Source of the DNA: Opitutaceae bacterium
GTDB taxonomy: Bacteria > Verrucomicrobiota > Verrucomicrobiia > Opitutales > Opitutaceae
Length of the DNA: 64,000 nt
Assembly: GCA_016795565.1 (NCBI GenBank)
Contig: JAEUGW010000004.1
Span: forward strand, 1-64,000
Direction of reading: 5' to 3'
In this document: positions 11,053-21,862 of the stretch, one piece after another
Numbering within the stretch: position 1 is the stretch's first letter
Layout: each line of letters opens with the position of its first letter
Translations under genes and position numbers: made by a program
The notes under the pieces: model-generated
Database searches by the model: none
What the model saw: only the letters and a program-made list of their open reading frames with translations
What the model was told of the DNA's origin: nothing

Positions 11053-11181
11053 ATGCGCCTGCTCATGTTCGTTTCCGCCCTCGGCATCCTCATCAGCATC
11101 GCGGTGCTCATCATGGTCCTCATCAAGGCCAAGAAGGACGAGACGCCGCCGAAGATCCGGCCCGGCAAGTCCGAGGAGTGA
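11053..11181 (+). CDS. Single-helix small membrane protein downstream of the SPFH gene
   Basis: A 42-residue protein, too short for most gene finders. Residues 1-25 (MRLLMFVSALGILISIAVLI and following) form one hydrophobic helix, then a charged tail KAKKDETPPKIRPGKSEE. GGAG lies 9 bases before the ATG. It starts 24 bases after the SPFH stop, so co-transcription is likely. A partner or anchoring subunit of the SPFH assembly is an inference from position only. Confidence 0.65.
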   Translation: MRLLMFVSALGILISIAVLIMVLIKAKKDETPPKIRPGKSEE

Positions 11182-11206
11182 GGCCCGTTGGGTCGTGAAT
11201 TGGCAC

Positions 11207-11262
11207 TGTAGGGGCGGACCTTGTGTCCGTCCGCGCGGGCGCGCACAAGGCGCGCCCCTACA
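11207..11262. repeat. TGTAGGGGCG...CGCCCCTACA dispersed repeat
   Basis: It starts TGTAGGGGCGGAC and ends GCGCGCCCCTACA, with inner stems GGAC...GTCC and GGGCGCGC. It has the same family ends as the elements at 6439-6492 and 9174-9228, and lies in the non-coding gap after the small membrane gene. Confidence 0.75.
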
Positions 11263-11283
11263 ACAGAGCCAAACATCGTCTTT

Positions 11284-11359
11284 TGTAGCGGCTTTACGCC
11301 GCGATCTTAACATGGCACCGCCCGCACATCGCGACGTAAAGCCGCTCCTTGTTGCTACA
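11284..11359. repeat. TGTAGCGGCTTTACG inverted repeat
   Basis: TGTAGCGGCTTTACGCCGCG at the left is mirrored by a right end that reads CGCGACGTAAAGCCGCTCC followed by TTGTTGCTACA. This is a second class of dispersed hairpin placed next to the first, in the intergenic region before the terminator of the TlpA-like gene. Confidence 0.65.
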
Positions 11360-11411
11360 GCAATCCCAGCCCGAGCAGGCCCGGGGTGTGTGCAGTTGAT
11401 CCGCCGGTCAC

Positions 11412-11440
11412 AAAAAAAGCCCCGGCGGTGAGGCCGGGGC
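11412..11440 (-). terminator. Rho-independent terminator of the TlpA-like gene
   Basis: On the minus strand a GCCCCGG stem (loop CCTCACCGC region) is followed by seven U residues (A-tract at 11412-11418 on the plus strand). It sits 24 bases beyond the stop of the thioredoxin-like gene. Confidence 0.85.
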
Positions 11441-11463
11441 GGGGAAGCGGGCGGGAGCGACGC

Positions 11464-12417
11464 TCAGGATTTGGCGGCGGGGACGGGCAGCTTGAACTCC
11501 TGCAGCAGGGCCGTGACCTTGCCCTCGATGTCGGCCTTGGGGTCGTGCGGGTTCAGGCCGTTGTGGCGCACGGTGCCGTCCGGCGCGATGATGGCGACGT
11601 GCGGGATGCCGCGGACGACGTAGTCGGGGTTGAAGACCTGCTCCTCGCTGAAGACAACGTCCCAGGTCATTTCCTTGGCCTTCATGAATTCGGGCATGAG
11701 GGACATTTCCTTCTGCTCGTCACCCTTGGTGTCGATGCGCGGGCCCATGTTGGCCACGAAGCCCTGGATGCTCGTCACGCCGAGGACGGTGACGGGCGAG
11801 CCCTTGAAGTGGGCGACTTCCGCGCGGACCTTGGGGAAGGAGGCGATGCAGGGGCCGCACCAGGTGGCCCAGTAGTCGAGCACGACGACCTGGCCCTTGA
11901 GGTCGGACAGGGTCTTGAGGCCGGGCTTGGACGACCACTTGAAATGCAGCTCGGGGGCGGGGGCGCCGATGAGCGCCGCGGATTTGGCCTTCTCCGCCTC
12001 CGCCTTGGCTTTGGCCTTGGCCTTGGCTTCCGGGGTCAGGTTTTGGAGCGTGCGCTCCGCCTGGGTGGCGGCCTTGGTGCCGGGATAATTGGCGACAATG
12101 GCGGCCAGCTGCTTTTTGCCCGCCTCCTCGTCGTCGAGCACCTGCAGATAGAGCGAGGCGCGCATCAGCACGACCTGCGCGGTGTCATTGTTTTTCTCGG
12201 GGTGCTTGGCGAGCAGGGCTTCGAACGCGGCCAGCTCGGGCGCGAGGGTTTCGGCGGTGGGCTTGCCGGCCTTCATTTTTTCGCGGACCTGGCCGACGAT
12301 GACCTGCATTTCCTTGATGACCGGGGAGGCTTCGGCCGGGGCGGGGGATTGGGCGCGGCCAGAGGCGGCGAGGGCAAGGCCGAGCGCGAGGCTGGCGAGG
12401 AGGGATTTGAGTTTCAT
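11464..12417 (-). CDS. TlpA/ResA-like thioredoxin-domain protein, exported
   Basis: A 317-residue protein with an N-terminal signal peptide (MKLKSLLASLALGLALAASG, residues 1-23). An alpha-helical, TPR-like segment (about 30-165) is rich in Lys/Ala, including an AKAKAKAKAEAEKAK run. The C-terminal thioredoxin fold has the active site WCGPC in DYWATWCGPCIASF. The cis-Pro region is near GIPHVAII. TlpA-type proteins reduce disulfides or deliver electrons for cytochrome c and metal-centre maturation outside the cytoplasm. The frame continues 60 codons upstream, but the signal peptide fixes the start at 12417. It ends at a clear terminator and has no operon partner. Confidence 0.85.
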   Translation of the reverse strand: MKLKSLLASLALGLALAASGRAQSPAPAEASPVIKEMQVIVGQVREKMKAGKPTAETLAPELAAFEALLAKHPEKNNDTAQVVLMRASLYLQVLDDEEAGKKQLAAIVANYPGTKAATQAERTLQNLTPEAKAKAKAKAEAEKAKSAALIGAPAPELHFKWSSKPGLKTLSDLKGQVVVLDYWATWCGPCIASFPKVRAEVAHFKGSPVTVLGVTSIQGFVANMGPRIDTKGDEQKEMSLMPEFMKAKEMTWDVVFSEEQVFNPDYVVRGIPHVAIIAPDGTVRHNGLNPHDPKADIEGKVTALLQEFKLPVPAAKS

Positions 12418-12523
12418 GGGGGATGGAATGAGTGGCGGGGAATCCGCCGGAAGGCTCCCACCATTGCCAGATGGCCCGGATTGGCAAGGCCGGGGCATAT
12501 GAGCCGAAGGAACCATGACGCGG

Positions 12524-12556
12524 AAAAGAAAAAGCCCCGGCCTTGCGGGCCGGGGC
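12524..12556 (-). terminator. Rho-independent terminator of the PEP-CTERM gene
   Basis: On the minus strand a 9-bp GCCCCGGCC-type stem with a 5-base loop is followed by a U-rich run (complement of AAAAGAAAAA). It lies about 40 bases past the stop of the gene at 12594-13757. Confidence 0.8.
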
Positions 12557-12593
12557 GGGGGATAGGCCTGAAGTGTCGGCGGCGTGAGCCGGT

Positions 12594-13757
12594 TCAATCC
12601 ACCGCCGGATTTGCTGAAGGTTGACGGCGGCGGCGCGATACAGCCAAGCCCAGGGCCAGCAGGCCCGCCAAGGCGGCATAGGTGGCGGGCTCGGGCACGG
12701 CGGCCAGATAGGCGTATTTCAAGTCCTGCGAGCCGTAGTCATAGTAGCTGATGTGCAAGCCGCCCGCGCCGTCCACGGCGATGTCGGTCCACTGGCCGAC
12801 GTTGCCGAAGGAGTCGACGGTCTCGGTGAGGAAGGTCGAGCCATTGTAATACGCGTGCTTCAGGTCGGCGCCGGTGTTGTTGAGATAGGCGAAGTGGGGG
12901 CGGTTGTTCGAGTCGAGCGTGAGGCTGGCGTAGAGGCCGAGGTTGGTGGCGCTGCTGTCCACGGTGTAGGTTTGCCAGGCGGAGCCGTCGTAGGTGGCGT
13001 ATTTCAACAGGCCGGTGCCGAAGGACGGGGAATCGTAGTAGGCAATGTGGGGACGGTTGAGGGTGTCGAGAGCCAGCGACGCGTAGAATTGCGGATTGCC
13101 GGCGGCATCCACGGTCTCGGTGGACCAGGAGCTGCCATCGAACGCGGCATACTTGAGGGTGCTGCCGGTGAACTCGTTGAAGGCGATGCGCGGCAGCCCG
13201 CCGCTGGTGAAGGCGAGGGAGTTGGCGCTGCCGGGATCATTGGTGGTGGCCACGGTGGTCGTGGTCCAACTGCTGCCGTTGAACACGGAGTATTTGAGCT
13301 GGGCGGCCGGGTAGGCGTAGTGGGCGATGGCCAGCTGGCCGGAGCTGGTGAAGGCGAGCGAGATGTTGCCCGAGCCGCTGTTGCCCGTCACCGGGGTGGT
13401 GATGGTCCAGGAGCTGCCGTTGTAGGTGGCGAGGTTGATGTTGCTGTTGGTCAGGTCGCGGTAGGCGATGCGCGGCTGGCCGTCGGGTCCGAGCTGGATC
13501 GAGGTGTGCTCGCCCTTGTTGCCGGCCGCATCCACGATGCTGGTGGACCAGGTGGAGCCGTTGTAGGTGGCGTATTTCAGGTCGCCGTTCGGGTTGTCGC
13601 GATAGGCGATGTGGGGCGTGCCGCTCGAGGACACCGCCATCGAGCTGTGTGAACCAACCGTGCCAGTCGAATCAACCGTGGTGATCTGCCAGGTTTGTGC
13701 GTGGAGCGTGCCGATGAGCGTGGCGAAGGTCAGGAAGCAGCGGGTGTGCAATGTCAT
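12594..13757 (-). CDS. PEP-CTERM-anchored repeat protein
   Basis: A 387-residue secreted protein. It starts with a signal peptide (TLHTRCFLTFATLIGTLHAQ). The body consists of about seven repeats of some 45 residues, each with a version of 'YNGSSWTTxTVDxxGNxGxxxSLAxxxxGxPxIAYxD', consistent with a beta-propeller or beta-solenoid. The C-terminus has the PEP-CTERM sorting signal: VPEPATY, a hydrophobic helix (AALAGLLALGLAV) and the basic tail SRRRR. PEP-CTERM proteins are processed by an exosortase and end up on the surface or in extracellular polymer. No exosortase is in this window. The start at MTLHTR is preferred over the upstream ATG (13811) because it gives a clean signal peptide. Confidence 0.85.
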   Translation of the reverse strand: MTLHTRCFLTFATLIGTLHAQTWQITTVDSTGTVGSHSSMAVSSSGTPHIAYRDNPNGDLKYATYNGSTWSTSIVDAAGNKGEHTSIQLGPDGQPRIAYRDLTNSNINLATYNGSSWTITTPVTGNSGSGNISLAFTSSGQLAIAHYAYPAAQLKYSVFNGSSWTTTTVATTNDPGSANSLAFTSGGLPRIAFNEFTGSTLKYAAFDGSSWSTETVDAAGNPQFYASLALDTLNRPHIAYYDSPSFGTGLLKYATYDGSAWQTYTVDSSATNLGLYASLTLDSNNRPHFAYLNNTGADLKHAYYNGSTFLTETVDSFGNVGQWTDIAVDGAGGLHISYYDYGSQDLKYAYLAAVPEPATYAALAGLLALGLAVSRRRRQPSANPAVD

Positions 13758-13804
13758 GCTGCCAAGCTGGCGGCGCGGCAGCGAGAGCGTCAAGGGGTGC
13801 GCTC

Positions 13805-13820
13805 TACGCAAATCTGCGTA
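13805..13820. promoter_or_regulatory. TACGCA-N4-TGCGTA dyad upstream of the PEP-CTERM gene
   Basis: A perfect 6-bp dyad (TACGCA AATC TGCGTA) lies about 48 bases upstream of the PEP-CTERM gene start, between it and the ppdK terminator. A TTGACG element follows closer to the gene on the same strand. An operator is a reasonable guess; no protein can be assigned. Confidence 0.4.
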
Positions 13821-13854
13821 GGCCCGCGGGCCCGCGTCGAGCCGGTGTCGGGCG

Positions 13855-13885
13855 AAAGAAAAAGCCCCGGCTTGCGGCCGGGGCT
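13855..13885 (-). terminator. Rho-independent terminator of ppdK
   Basis: On the minus strand a 10-bp AAGCCCCGGC-type stem with a 4-base loop is followed by a U-rich tract (complement of AAAGAAAAA). It is 23 bases beyond the ppdK stop. Confidence 0.85.
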
Positions 13886-13907
13886 TCGTGATTGAGTTTG
13901 GACTGGC

Positions 13908-16682
<2,775 letters not shown>

Positions 16683-16776
16683 GGGTAAAATGAACGATAG
16701 GGACGCTCATCGCAGCGGGCGGGCGCGGGGGTGTCAATGGCCGAGGCGGATCCAGCCACAGGGCAGTTTATGACAT

Positions 16777-16836
16777 GAGGTGGAGCCCGGCCTTCAGCCC
16801 TAGCTTCGGCGACGGCTGAAGGCCGGCTTCCACCTC
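16777..16836. repeat. Long hairpin between ppdK and tatC
   Basis: GAGGTGGAGCCCGGCCTTCA (from 16777) pairs with the complementary TGAAGGCCGGCTTCCACCTC (to 16836), giving a stem of about 23 bp with one mismatch and a 14-base loop. It sits in the divergent gap between ppdK and tatC and looks like another dispersed palindrome rather than a terminator, since no T-tract follows. Confidence 0.7.
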
Positions 16837-16884
16837 AAACACAGGCCTTGCGGGGCCGGGGGAAACTTGCTTCTAGGTCAGGAC

Positions 16885-17703
16885 TTGAGCGAGCAACCCC
16901 CAGCGGATGAATACGATGAGGCCGCGCCCTCCGCGGCCAGCGATGCGCCCATCGCCGGCGGCAAGCCCATGGGTTTCCTCGAGCACCTCGAGGACCTGCG
17001 CTGGACCCTGATGAAGAGCGCCCTCGTCTTCGCGGTCTTCGTGGGTGTCATCAGCTTCTACCTGAAGGAATTCTACGCGGTGCTGATCTGGCCGTTGGAG
17101 AACGTGCGGGCCGACTTCCCCCAGTTCACCACCCACCTGATCACGAACAGCCCGATGGGCATCTTCAGCATGCTGATCAGCATCGCGCTGGTCGGCGGCG
17201 TGGCCCTCTCGCTGCCGTTCTGGTTCTTCTTCGTGGCACAGTTCATCGCGCCGGCGCTGACGAAAAGGGAGCTGAAGATCCTCGTGCCGAGCTGCCTGGC
17301 GGCCCTGCTGCTGTTTCTCATCGGCGCGGCGTTCGGCTATTTCCTGCTCGTGCCGAGCACGGTGCGGGTCGCCTACGAGTTCAGCGCCTACATGGGCGTG
17401 GACCCGATGTGGACGGCGGACAAGTATTTCGGCCTGCTCACCTGGCTGGTGCTGGGCGTGGGCGTGACCTTCGAGTTCCCGCTGCTCATCGTGCTCGCCA
17501 GCTACATCGGCCTCGTGGAGATTGCCACGCTCCGGCGGTTCCGCCGCCATGCCATCGTGGTCTGCTTCATCATCTCGGCCATCGTCACGCCGACGCCGGA
17601 CATGGTTACGCAGACGCTCTTTGCCGTGCCGCTGTGCCTGCTCTACGAGCTTTCCATCTGGGCCTCGGCGCTCATCGGCCGCCGGAAGCAGCCGGGGGCG
17701 TAG
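16885..17703 (+). CDS. tatC: Sec-independent protein translocase subunit TatC
   Basis: About 272 residues, with six membrane helices. The conserved N-terminus MGFLEHLEDLRWTLMKS carries the essential Leu-Glu-Asp-Leu-Arg cluster that binds twin-arginine signal peptides. The first periplasmic loop has WPLENVRADFPQF, and FAYLPxxL-like helices follow to the end. TatC is the receptor of the Tat pathway that exports folded redox proteins, possibly including island enzymes. No ATG precedes the conserved part closely. TTG at 16867, TTG at 16885 and ATG at 16969 are candidates. I chose 16885 because MSEQPP gives a natural N-terminus and AGGTCAGG precedes it. tatA/B are not adjacent. Confidence 0.88.
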   Translation: MSEQPPADEYDEAAPSAASDAPIAGGKPMGFLEHLEDLRWTLMKSALVFAVFVGVISFYLKEFYAVLIWPLENVRADFPQFTTHLITNSPMGIFSMLISIALVGGVALSLPFWFFFVAQFIAPALTKRELKILVPSCLAALLLFLIGAAFGYFLLVPSTVRVAYEFSAYMGVDPMWTADKYFGLLTWLVLGVGVTFEFPLLIVLASYIGLVEIATLRRFRRHAIVVCFIISAIVTPTPDMVTQTLFAVPLCLLYELSIWASALIGRRKQPGA

Positions 17704-17742
17704 TCGCGGGTTACGTTGCCGCCCGGCGGGGGCTCCCGTGGC

Positions 17743-17979
17743 TTACTTCCGCGAGTCGCGCTGGAAGGCGAAGACCACCTTCAGCATCTGCCAGGCGAGC
17801 CAGAACACCCCGGACATGCAGCCGGCGGTGAGGCCGCCCCAGAGCATGACCATCTTCGGGTCATTGGACGGCACATGGGAATTCACGAGCCAGTAGAAGA
17901 TGGCGAAGGCGGCGGCGGTGACCGTCAGGTCAATGACGAGGGTGACGACAGAAAAGGGTTTTTTCGCAGGCGAGGCCAT
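17743..17979 (-). CDS. Small two-helix membrane protein
   Basis: A 78-residue protein that I do not recognise. It starts MASPAKKPFSVVTLVIDLTV, has a first hydrophobic helix at about residues 9-30, a short polar loop (NSHVPSNDPKMV), a second helix (MLWGGLTAGCMSGVFWLAWQ) and a basic tail FQRDSRK. The frame reaches 18066, but the extra 29 residues are Pro-rich and unlike the rest. It is convergent with tatC (39-bp gap) and divergent from uspA. Position between tatC and the respiratory island does not define a role. Confidence 0.55.
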   Translation of the reverse strand: MASPAKKPFSVVTLVIDLTVTAAAFAIFYWLVNSHVPSNDPKMVMLWGGLTAGCMSGVFWLAWQMLKVVFAFQRDSRK

Positions 17980-18177
17980 GCCGGGAGGACAAGGCGGCGG
18001 CGCGGCGTTGTCGAACCGAAAGTGGGCCGCCGCCCCCGTCGGTCCGTCGGGCGGCCTATCCTTCAAGGCCGGCTCATGGGCGACATTAGCGGACGCGCCC
18101 GGCCCGCGGGTGCGCGGCGTGCAAGATGTGCCCAGCTCTCCGCAAGGTCTGCGGAGCCCTTCCCGCGGGAAGGTGTC

Positions 18178-18633
18178 ATGCTATTCGGCATGAAAACCAT
18201 CCTCGTGCCGGTGGACCTTTCGGCCGCCACCTCGCGCGTCTGCGCGGCGGCCTGTGACTTGGCCAAGCTGATCGGGGGGCGGATCCGGCTCCTCCATGTC
18301 GTGCCCCCGCCGCCCGTCATGATGAATGACTATTACGCCTTCGACACCGGCCACCTGGCCCAGGCCATGGCGGCGGTCGAGCAGAACGCCACCCGGCAGC
18401 TGCGCGTTCTCGCCCGGCGCGTGGCCCGGCGCTGCCCGGTGCAGACGGTGCAGCTCACCGGCGCCCCGGTGAGCACCATCCTCGCCCAGGCGAAGTCCGC
18501 CCGGCCCGCCTACATCGTGCTCGGCTCGCACGGCCACGGTGCCGTGTTTGACCTGCTGGTCGGCAGCACGACCACGGGGGTCCTGCGCCAGGCGCGCTGC
18601 CCCGTGCTCGTGGTCCCCATGGCCCGGCGCTGA
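18178..18633 (+). CDS. Universal stress protein (UspA family)
   Basis: A 151-residue single-domain UspA protein. It opens MKTILVPVDLSAATSRVCAA after a four-residue lead, contains GGRIRLLHVVPPP, and ends with the nucleotide-binding loop GSHGHGAVFDLLVGSTTTGV and the strand CPVLVVPMA. The G-x2-G-x9-G-(S/T) pattern indicates the ATP-binding class. Usp proteins help cells survive stress and respiratory arrest, and in many denitrifiers they belong to Fnr/Anr regulons. GGAAGG lies just ahead of the ATG at 18178; an alternative ATG is at 18190. The nitroreductase gene begins 6 bases after its stop. Confidence 0.88.
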   Translation: MLFGMKTILVPVDLSAATSRVCAAACDLAKLIGGRIRLLHVVPPPPVMMNDYYAFDTGHLAQAMAAVEQNATRQLRVLARRVARRCPVQTVQLTGAPVSTILAQAKSARPAYIVLGSHGHGAVFDLLVGSTTTGVLRQARCPVLVVPMARR

Positions 18634-18638
18634 TCCCC

Positions 18639-19208
18639 GTGGAGCTGCTCAAGGCCATCTACCAGCGGCGCGCGGTGCGCGAGTTCTCGGACGCGACGGT
18701 GACGCCGGCCCTCGTGCACGACCTGCTCCACGCGGCGGCACAGGCCCCGAGCGCGCTGAACCTGCAGCCGTGGTCCTTCGCCGTGTTGCACGGCCGCGCG
18801 CGGCTGGCGGACTATTCCCGCCGGGCCAAGCGGCACCTGCTGGCCACCTCGGCGCCGACCTTCGGCCTCGATCCGCGGATCGACCATTACGCGAATCCCG
18901 ACGCGAACCTCTTTCACGGCGCCGACACGCTCGTGGTCATCTGCGCCAAGCCCGGCCCGTTTGCGTCGGTCGAGGACTGCTTCCTCGCGGCGCAGAACCT
19001 GATGCTGGCGGCGCACGGCTTCGGCCTCGGCACCTGCCCGGTGGGATTCGCGCGGGCGTGGTTCAACCGGCCGGAGGTGAAGGCCGAGCTCGGCATCCCC
19101 CCGCACCATGAGCCGGTGCTGCCCATCACGCTCGGCCACCCGGCGCAGCCGCCGCCCGCCGTGCCGCGGCACGAGCCGGAGACGGTTTGCTGGCATTGGG
19201 ACGCCTGA
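18639..19208 (+). CDS. Nitroreductase-family FMN protein
   Basis: A 189-residue protein with a GTG start directly after uspA. The flavin-binding pattern is clear: AIYQRRAVREFSD (phosphate-binding basic motif), AAAQAPSALNLQPWSFAVL (ASNxQPW-like) and DCFLAAQNLMLAAHGFGLGTCPVG near the C-terminal third. The family reduces nitro groups, quinones or other acceptors with NAD(P)H using FMN and works as a dimer in the cytoplasm. It probably shares a transcript with uspA. The physiological acceptor cannot be read; location in a nitrogen-oxide island makes a role in nitro-compound or flavin redox metabolism plausible. Confidence 0.85.
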   Translation: MELLKAIYQRRAVREFSDATVTPALVHDLLHAAAQAPSALNLQPWSFAVLHGRARLADYSRRAKRHLLATSAPTFGLDPRIDHYANPDANLFHGADTLVVICAKPGPFASVEDCFLAAQNLMLAAHGFGLGTCPVGFARAWFNRPEVKAELGIPPHHEPVLPITLGHPAQPPPAVPRHEPETVCWHWDA

Positions 19209-19276
19209 GCGGCTGCGGCGCCCGCCCGGCTTGAGTCTTGGGTGCAACCAGGCGAGGGAGGCGGGCAACGGAACCA

Positions 19277-19340
19277 GGACAATCCGTGCGCAGCCTTGCA
19301 CAACGTCCGCGCAGAGGCACGCCGCAGATTTTGTTATGGT
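19277..19340 (+). promoter_or_regulatory. Degenerate GCGCA-N5-TGCGC site plus -10, YwiC-like gene promoter
   Basis: GGACA-ATCCG-TGCGC (19277-19291, centre 19284) matches one half of the dyad seen at hemN and the cco locus. The -10 candidate TATGGT starts at 19335, exactly 51 bp from the dyad centre, the same distance as at the other two promoters. The predicted transcript start (about 19347) coincides with the gene's ATG. Confidence 0.45.
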
Positions 19341-19346
19341 GGTGCC

Positions 19347-20168
19347 ATGGCAGCCTCCGTCGAAACCCGGTCACCCCTCCACGCGCCCCCGGCGGCGGCC
19401 GGGCGTGCGCCCGGTGCCGCGGCGCCGGTGGCGGTCTTCCTGCCGAAGGAACACGGCTCGTGGTCGCTCGCGCTGGAGCCGCTGGCCCTGGGCCTGTTGC
19501 TGGCGCCCTCGGCGGCAGGCGGCGCGCTGTTGGCGGCGGCGCTGGCCGGATTTTTCGCGCGCCGGCCGCTGAAGGCGGCGTGGGCCGCGACGGCTTCCTC
19601 CCGCCGGCGCGAGTCCCGGGTGGCCCTGGCCATCCTGGCGGGGCTGGCCGTGGTCGGCGGTCTGGAAGTTTTGGTGCTGGCCGGGGTCGCGGCGCTCTGG
19701 CCGGTGTTGCTGGCGATTCCGCTGGGGCTCCTCTTTGCGCACTACGACGCGCAGGGTGAGGGGCGCGCAGCGGCGGCCGAGATCGCGGGCAGCGCGACCT
19801 TCGCCGTCCTGCCGGCGGTTTTCGGGACGCTGGCCGGCTGGTCCGCGCCGGCGGCGCTGGCGCTGGCGGTGCTCGCCTTGGTGCGGAGCGTGCCGACGGT
19901 GCTGACCATCCGCGCGTTTCTGCGGCAGCGGAAGGGCGAGTCCGCCGGCTCGGCGGTGCCCGTGCTCGCCGCGGGGCTCGGCCTGGCCCTCGTGCTGGCG
20001 CTGGCGGCGGCCGGCTTGCTGTCGTGGCCCGCGACCGGCGGCGCCCTCTTGCTGCTGGGCCGCACGGCCTGGCTGCTGGGGCCGTGGCGCCCGGCCTGGT
20101 CGGCCCGGCGCGCGGGCATGACCGAGGGCGGGCTCGGGGTCAGTTATCTAATCCTCGCCGCCCTTTAG
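19347..20168 (+). CDS. YwiC-like integral membrane protein
   Basis: A 273-residue protein with about seven hydrophobic helices. The N-terminal motif PKEHGSWSLALEPLALGLLL is the signature of the YwiC-like family, whose founding gene in Bacillus lies next to fnr and nitrate-respiration genes. The function of the family is unknown, and a respiratory or cofactor role is inferred from such contexts. An upstream in-frame ATG at 19242 exists, but the promoter-like element places transcription start at the ATG at 19347. Here it is followed by the nirK promoter. Confidence 0.75.
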   Translation: MAASVETRSPLHAPPAAAGRAPGAAAPVAVFLPKEHGSWSLALEPLALGLLLAPSAAGGALLAAALAGFFARRPLKAAWAATASSRRRESRVALAILAGLAVVGGLEVLVLAGVAALWPVLLAIPLGLLFAHYDAQGEGRAAAAEIAGSATFAVLPAVFGTLAGWSAPAALALAVLALVRSVPTVLTIRAFLRQRKGESAGSAVPVLAAGLGLALVLALAAAGLLSWPATGGALLLLGRTAWLLGPWRPAWSARRAGMTEGGLGVSYLILAAL

Positions 20169-20198
20169 TCCCGCCCCCTTGCCCACCCCGCCCACCAC

Positions 20199-20240
20199 TT
20201 GATACAGGTCAATGCACGGCTTGCCCGGGCCGAATATACT
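20199..20240 (+). promoter_or_regulatory. Fnr/Dnr-type box and -10 element of nirK
   Basis: The box TTGATACAGGTCAA (20199-20212, centre 20205.5) is followed by the -10 TATACT at 20235-20240. The predicted start near 20247 puts the box at -41.5, the classical class II activator position. The nirK ATG lies about 51 bases downstream, so this transcript has a leader. Confidence 0.85.
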
Positions 20241-20297
20241 CTGCTACAAAACAATGTCTCTCTGCCTATAATCCCTTTCGTCAACCCCCACACATCC

Positions 20298-21812
20298 ATG
20301 AACCAATACCGCAAAATTCCCGCCGGCGTCTTCGCCGCCGGTCTCGCACTGGCCTCGTCGCTGGGCTTCGCCAGTGAGGGCCCGACCGATCTCCAGGGCC
20401 CCGTCGTCCTCCCGCCCGAGGTGCTGAACATGCCTGTGGAGCAGGCGATCCTCACCTCCCCGCCGCACGTGCCGCCGCCGATCAACCGCAAGTATCCGGC
20501 GCGCGTCGTCGTCAACCTGGAGGTGCTCGAGGTCGTGGGCCGCCTGGCCGACGGCGTCGAATACACCTTCTGGACCTACGGCGGCAGCGTCCCCGGCTCG
20601 TTCATCCGCATCCGCGAGGGCGACGTGGTCGAGTTCCACCTGAACAACCACCCGTCCTCGAAGCTGCCGCACAACATCGATCTGCACGCCGTCACCGGCC
20701 CCGGCGGCGGCGCGTCCTCGACGTTCACCGCTCCGGGTCACAGCTCCCGCTTCACCTTCCAGGCGCTCAATCCCGGCCTCTACGTCTACCACTGCGCCAC
20801 CGCGCCGGTGCCCATGCACATCGGCAACGGCATGTATGGCCTCATCCTCGTCGAACCGAAGGAGGGCCTGCCGAAGGTGGACAAGGAATTCTACGTCATG
20901 CAGGGCGAGTTCTACACCACCGGCAAGTATGGTGAGGAGGGCTTGCAGGCCTTCGACATGGCCAAGGCCATTGACGAGCGCCCGCCCTACATCGTGTTCA
21001 ACGGCTCCGTCGGCTCCCTCGTGGGCGACCTCGCCATGACGGCCAAGGTCGGCGAGAACGTCCGCATCTACTTCGGCGTGGGCGGCCCGAATGTCACCTC
21101 GTCCTTCCACGTCATCGGCGAGATCTTCGACAAGGTTTATCCCGAGGGCGGCCTGCACCTGGTGAACCCGAGCGTCCAGACCACGCTCGTGCCCTCCGGC
21201 GGCGCCACCGTGGTCGATTTCAAGGTGGATGTGCCCGGCACCTACGTGCTCGTGGACCACTCGCTCAGCCGCGCCTTCAACAAGGGCGCCCTCGGCATGC
21301 TCAAGGTCGCCGGCCCGGAGAACCGCGTCATCTACTCCGGCAAGGAGATCGACGCCGTTTACATCGGCTCGCAGGCCGATGCCGGCTCCGCCTCCGCCAA
21401 GCGCGAGGCTGAGCTGAAGAGCAAGATCGCCGCCGAGATCAAGGCCAACCCCGCCATCGCCGGCCTGCGCAAGGAAGTGCAGATCGAGAAGGGCAAGCAG
21501 GTTTACATGAGCCTCTGCTTCGCCTGCCACCAGGCCGATGGCAAGGGCCTGCCTCCGGCCTTCCCGCCGCTGGCCGGCTCGGACTACATGCTCGCCGACC
21601 GCGACCGCGCGCTCCGCATCATCCTGAAGGGCATCACCGGCCCGATGGTCGTCAACGGCCAGAAGTATGACAGCGCCATGCCGCCGCAGGAAGCCGTGCT
21701 CACCGACCAGCAGGTCGCCGACGTGCTCACCTACGTCTTCAACACCTGGGGCAACAAGGGCGACGCCTTCACCGCCGACCAGGCCAAGGCCGTGCGCAAC
21801 CAGTCGCAGTAA
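20298..21812 (+). CDS. nirK: Copper nitrite reductase with C-terminal cytochrome c domain
   Basis: A 504-residue periplasmic enzyme that reduces nitrite to nitric oxide. A signal peptide ends near FASEG. Two cupredoxin domains follow. [10 protein letters not shown] supplies the catalytic Asp and copper His ligands. [20 protein letters not shown] (about residues 163-182) supplies the type 1 copper Cys/His/Met set. [13 protein letters not shown] gives the second-domain type 2 His. A linker leads to a class I cytochrome c domain with CFACH at residues 407-411 and the distal Met in DSAMPPQ. The fusion resembles the three-domain NirK in which the tethered heme passes electrons to copper. A later ATG than the frame start (20199) was chosen because the promoter lies upstream. 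Confidence 0.95.
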   Translation: MNQYRKIPAGVFAAGLALASSLGFASEGPTDLQGPVVLPPEVLNMPVEQAILTSPPHVPPPINRKYPARVVVNLEVLEVVGRLADGVEYTFWTYGGSVPGSFIRIREGDVVEFHLNNHPSSKLPHNIDLHAVTGPGGGASSTFTAPGHSSRFTFQALNPGLYVYHCATAPVPMHIGNGMYGLILVEPKEGLPKVDKEFYVMQGEFYTTGKYGEEGLQAFDMAKAIDERPPYIVFNGSVGSLVGDLAMTAKVGENVRIYFGVGGPNVTSSFHVIGEIFDKVYPEGGLHLVNPSVQTTLVPSGGATVVDFKVDVPGTYVLVDHSLSRAFNKGALGMLKVAGPENRVIYSGKEIDAVYIGSQADAGSASAKREAELKSKIAAEIKANPAIAGLRKEVQIEKGKQVYMSLCFACHQADGKGLPPAFPPLAGSDYMLADRDRALRIILKGITGPMVVNGQKYDSAMPPQEAVLTDQQVADVLTYVFNTWGNKGDAFTADQAKAVRNQSQ

Positions 21813-21823
21813 GACCTATGAGG

Positions 21824-21851
21824 TGGGGCGGTGCCCGTCGCCGCCCCTACA
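21824..21851. repeat. Short GGGGCGG/CCGCCCC hairpin repeat
   Basis: TGGGGCGGTGCCCGTCGCCG, then CCCCTACA, forms a compact hairpin and ends like the TGTAGGGGCG family. It lies between nirK and the nirV-like gene, where it could shape the 3' end of nirK mRNA. Confidence 0.55.
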
Positions 21852-21862
21852 AATCACCCGCC

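Noticed and set aside
18119..18133. GTGCAAGATGTGCCC before uspA as a copy of the GCGCA-N5-TGCGC site
   Set aside because: Similar core, but arms are imperfect and no -10 lies at the 51-bp distance, which would fall on the start codon.
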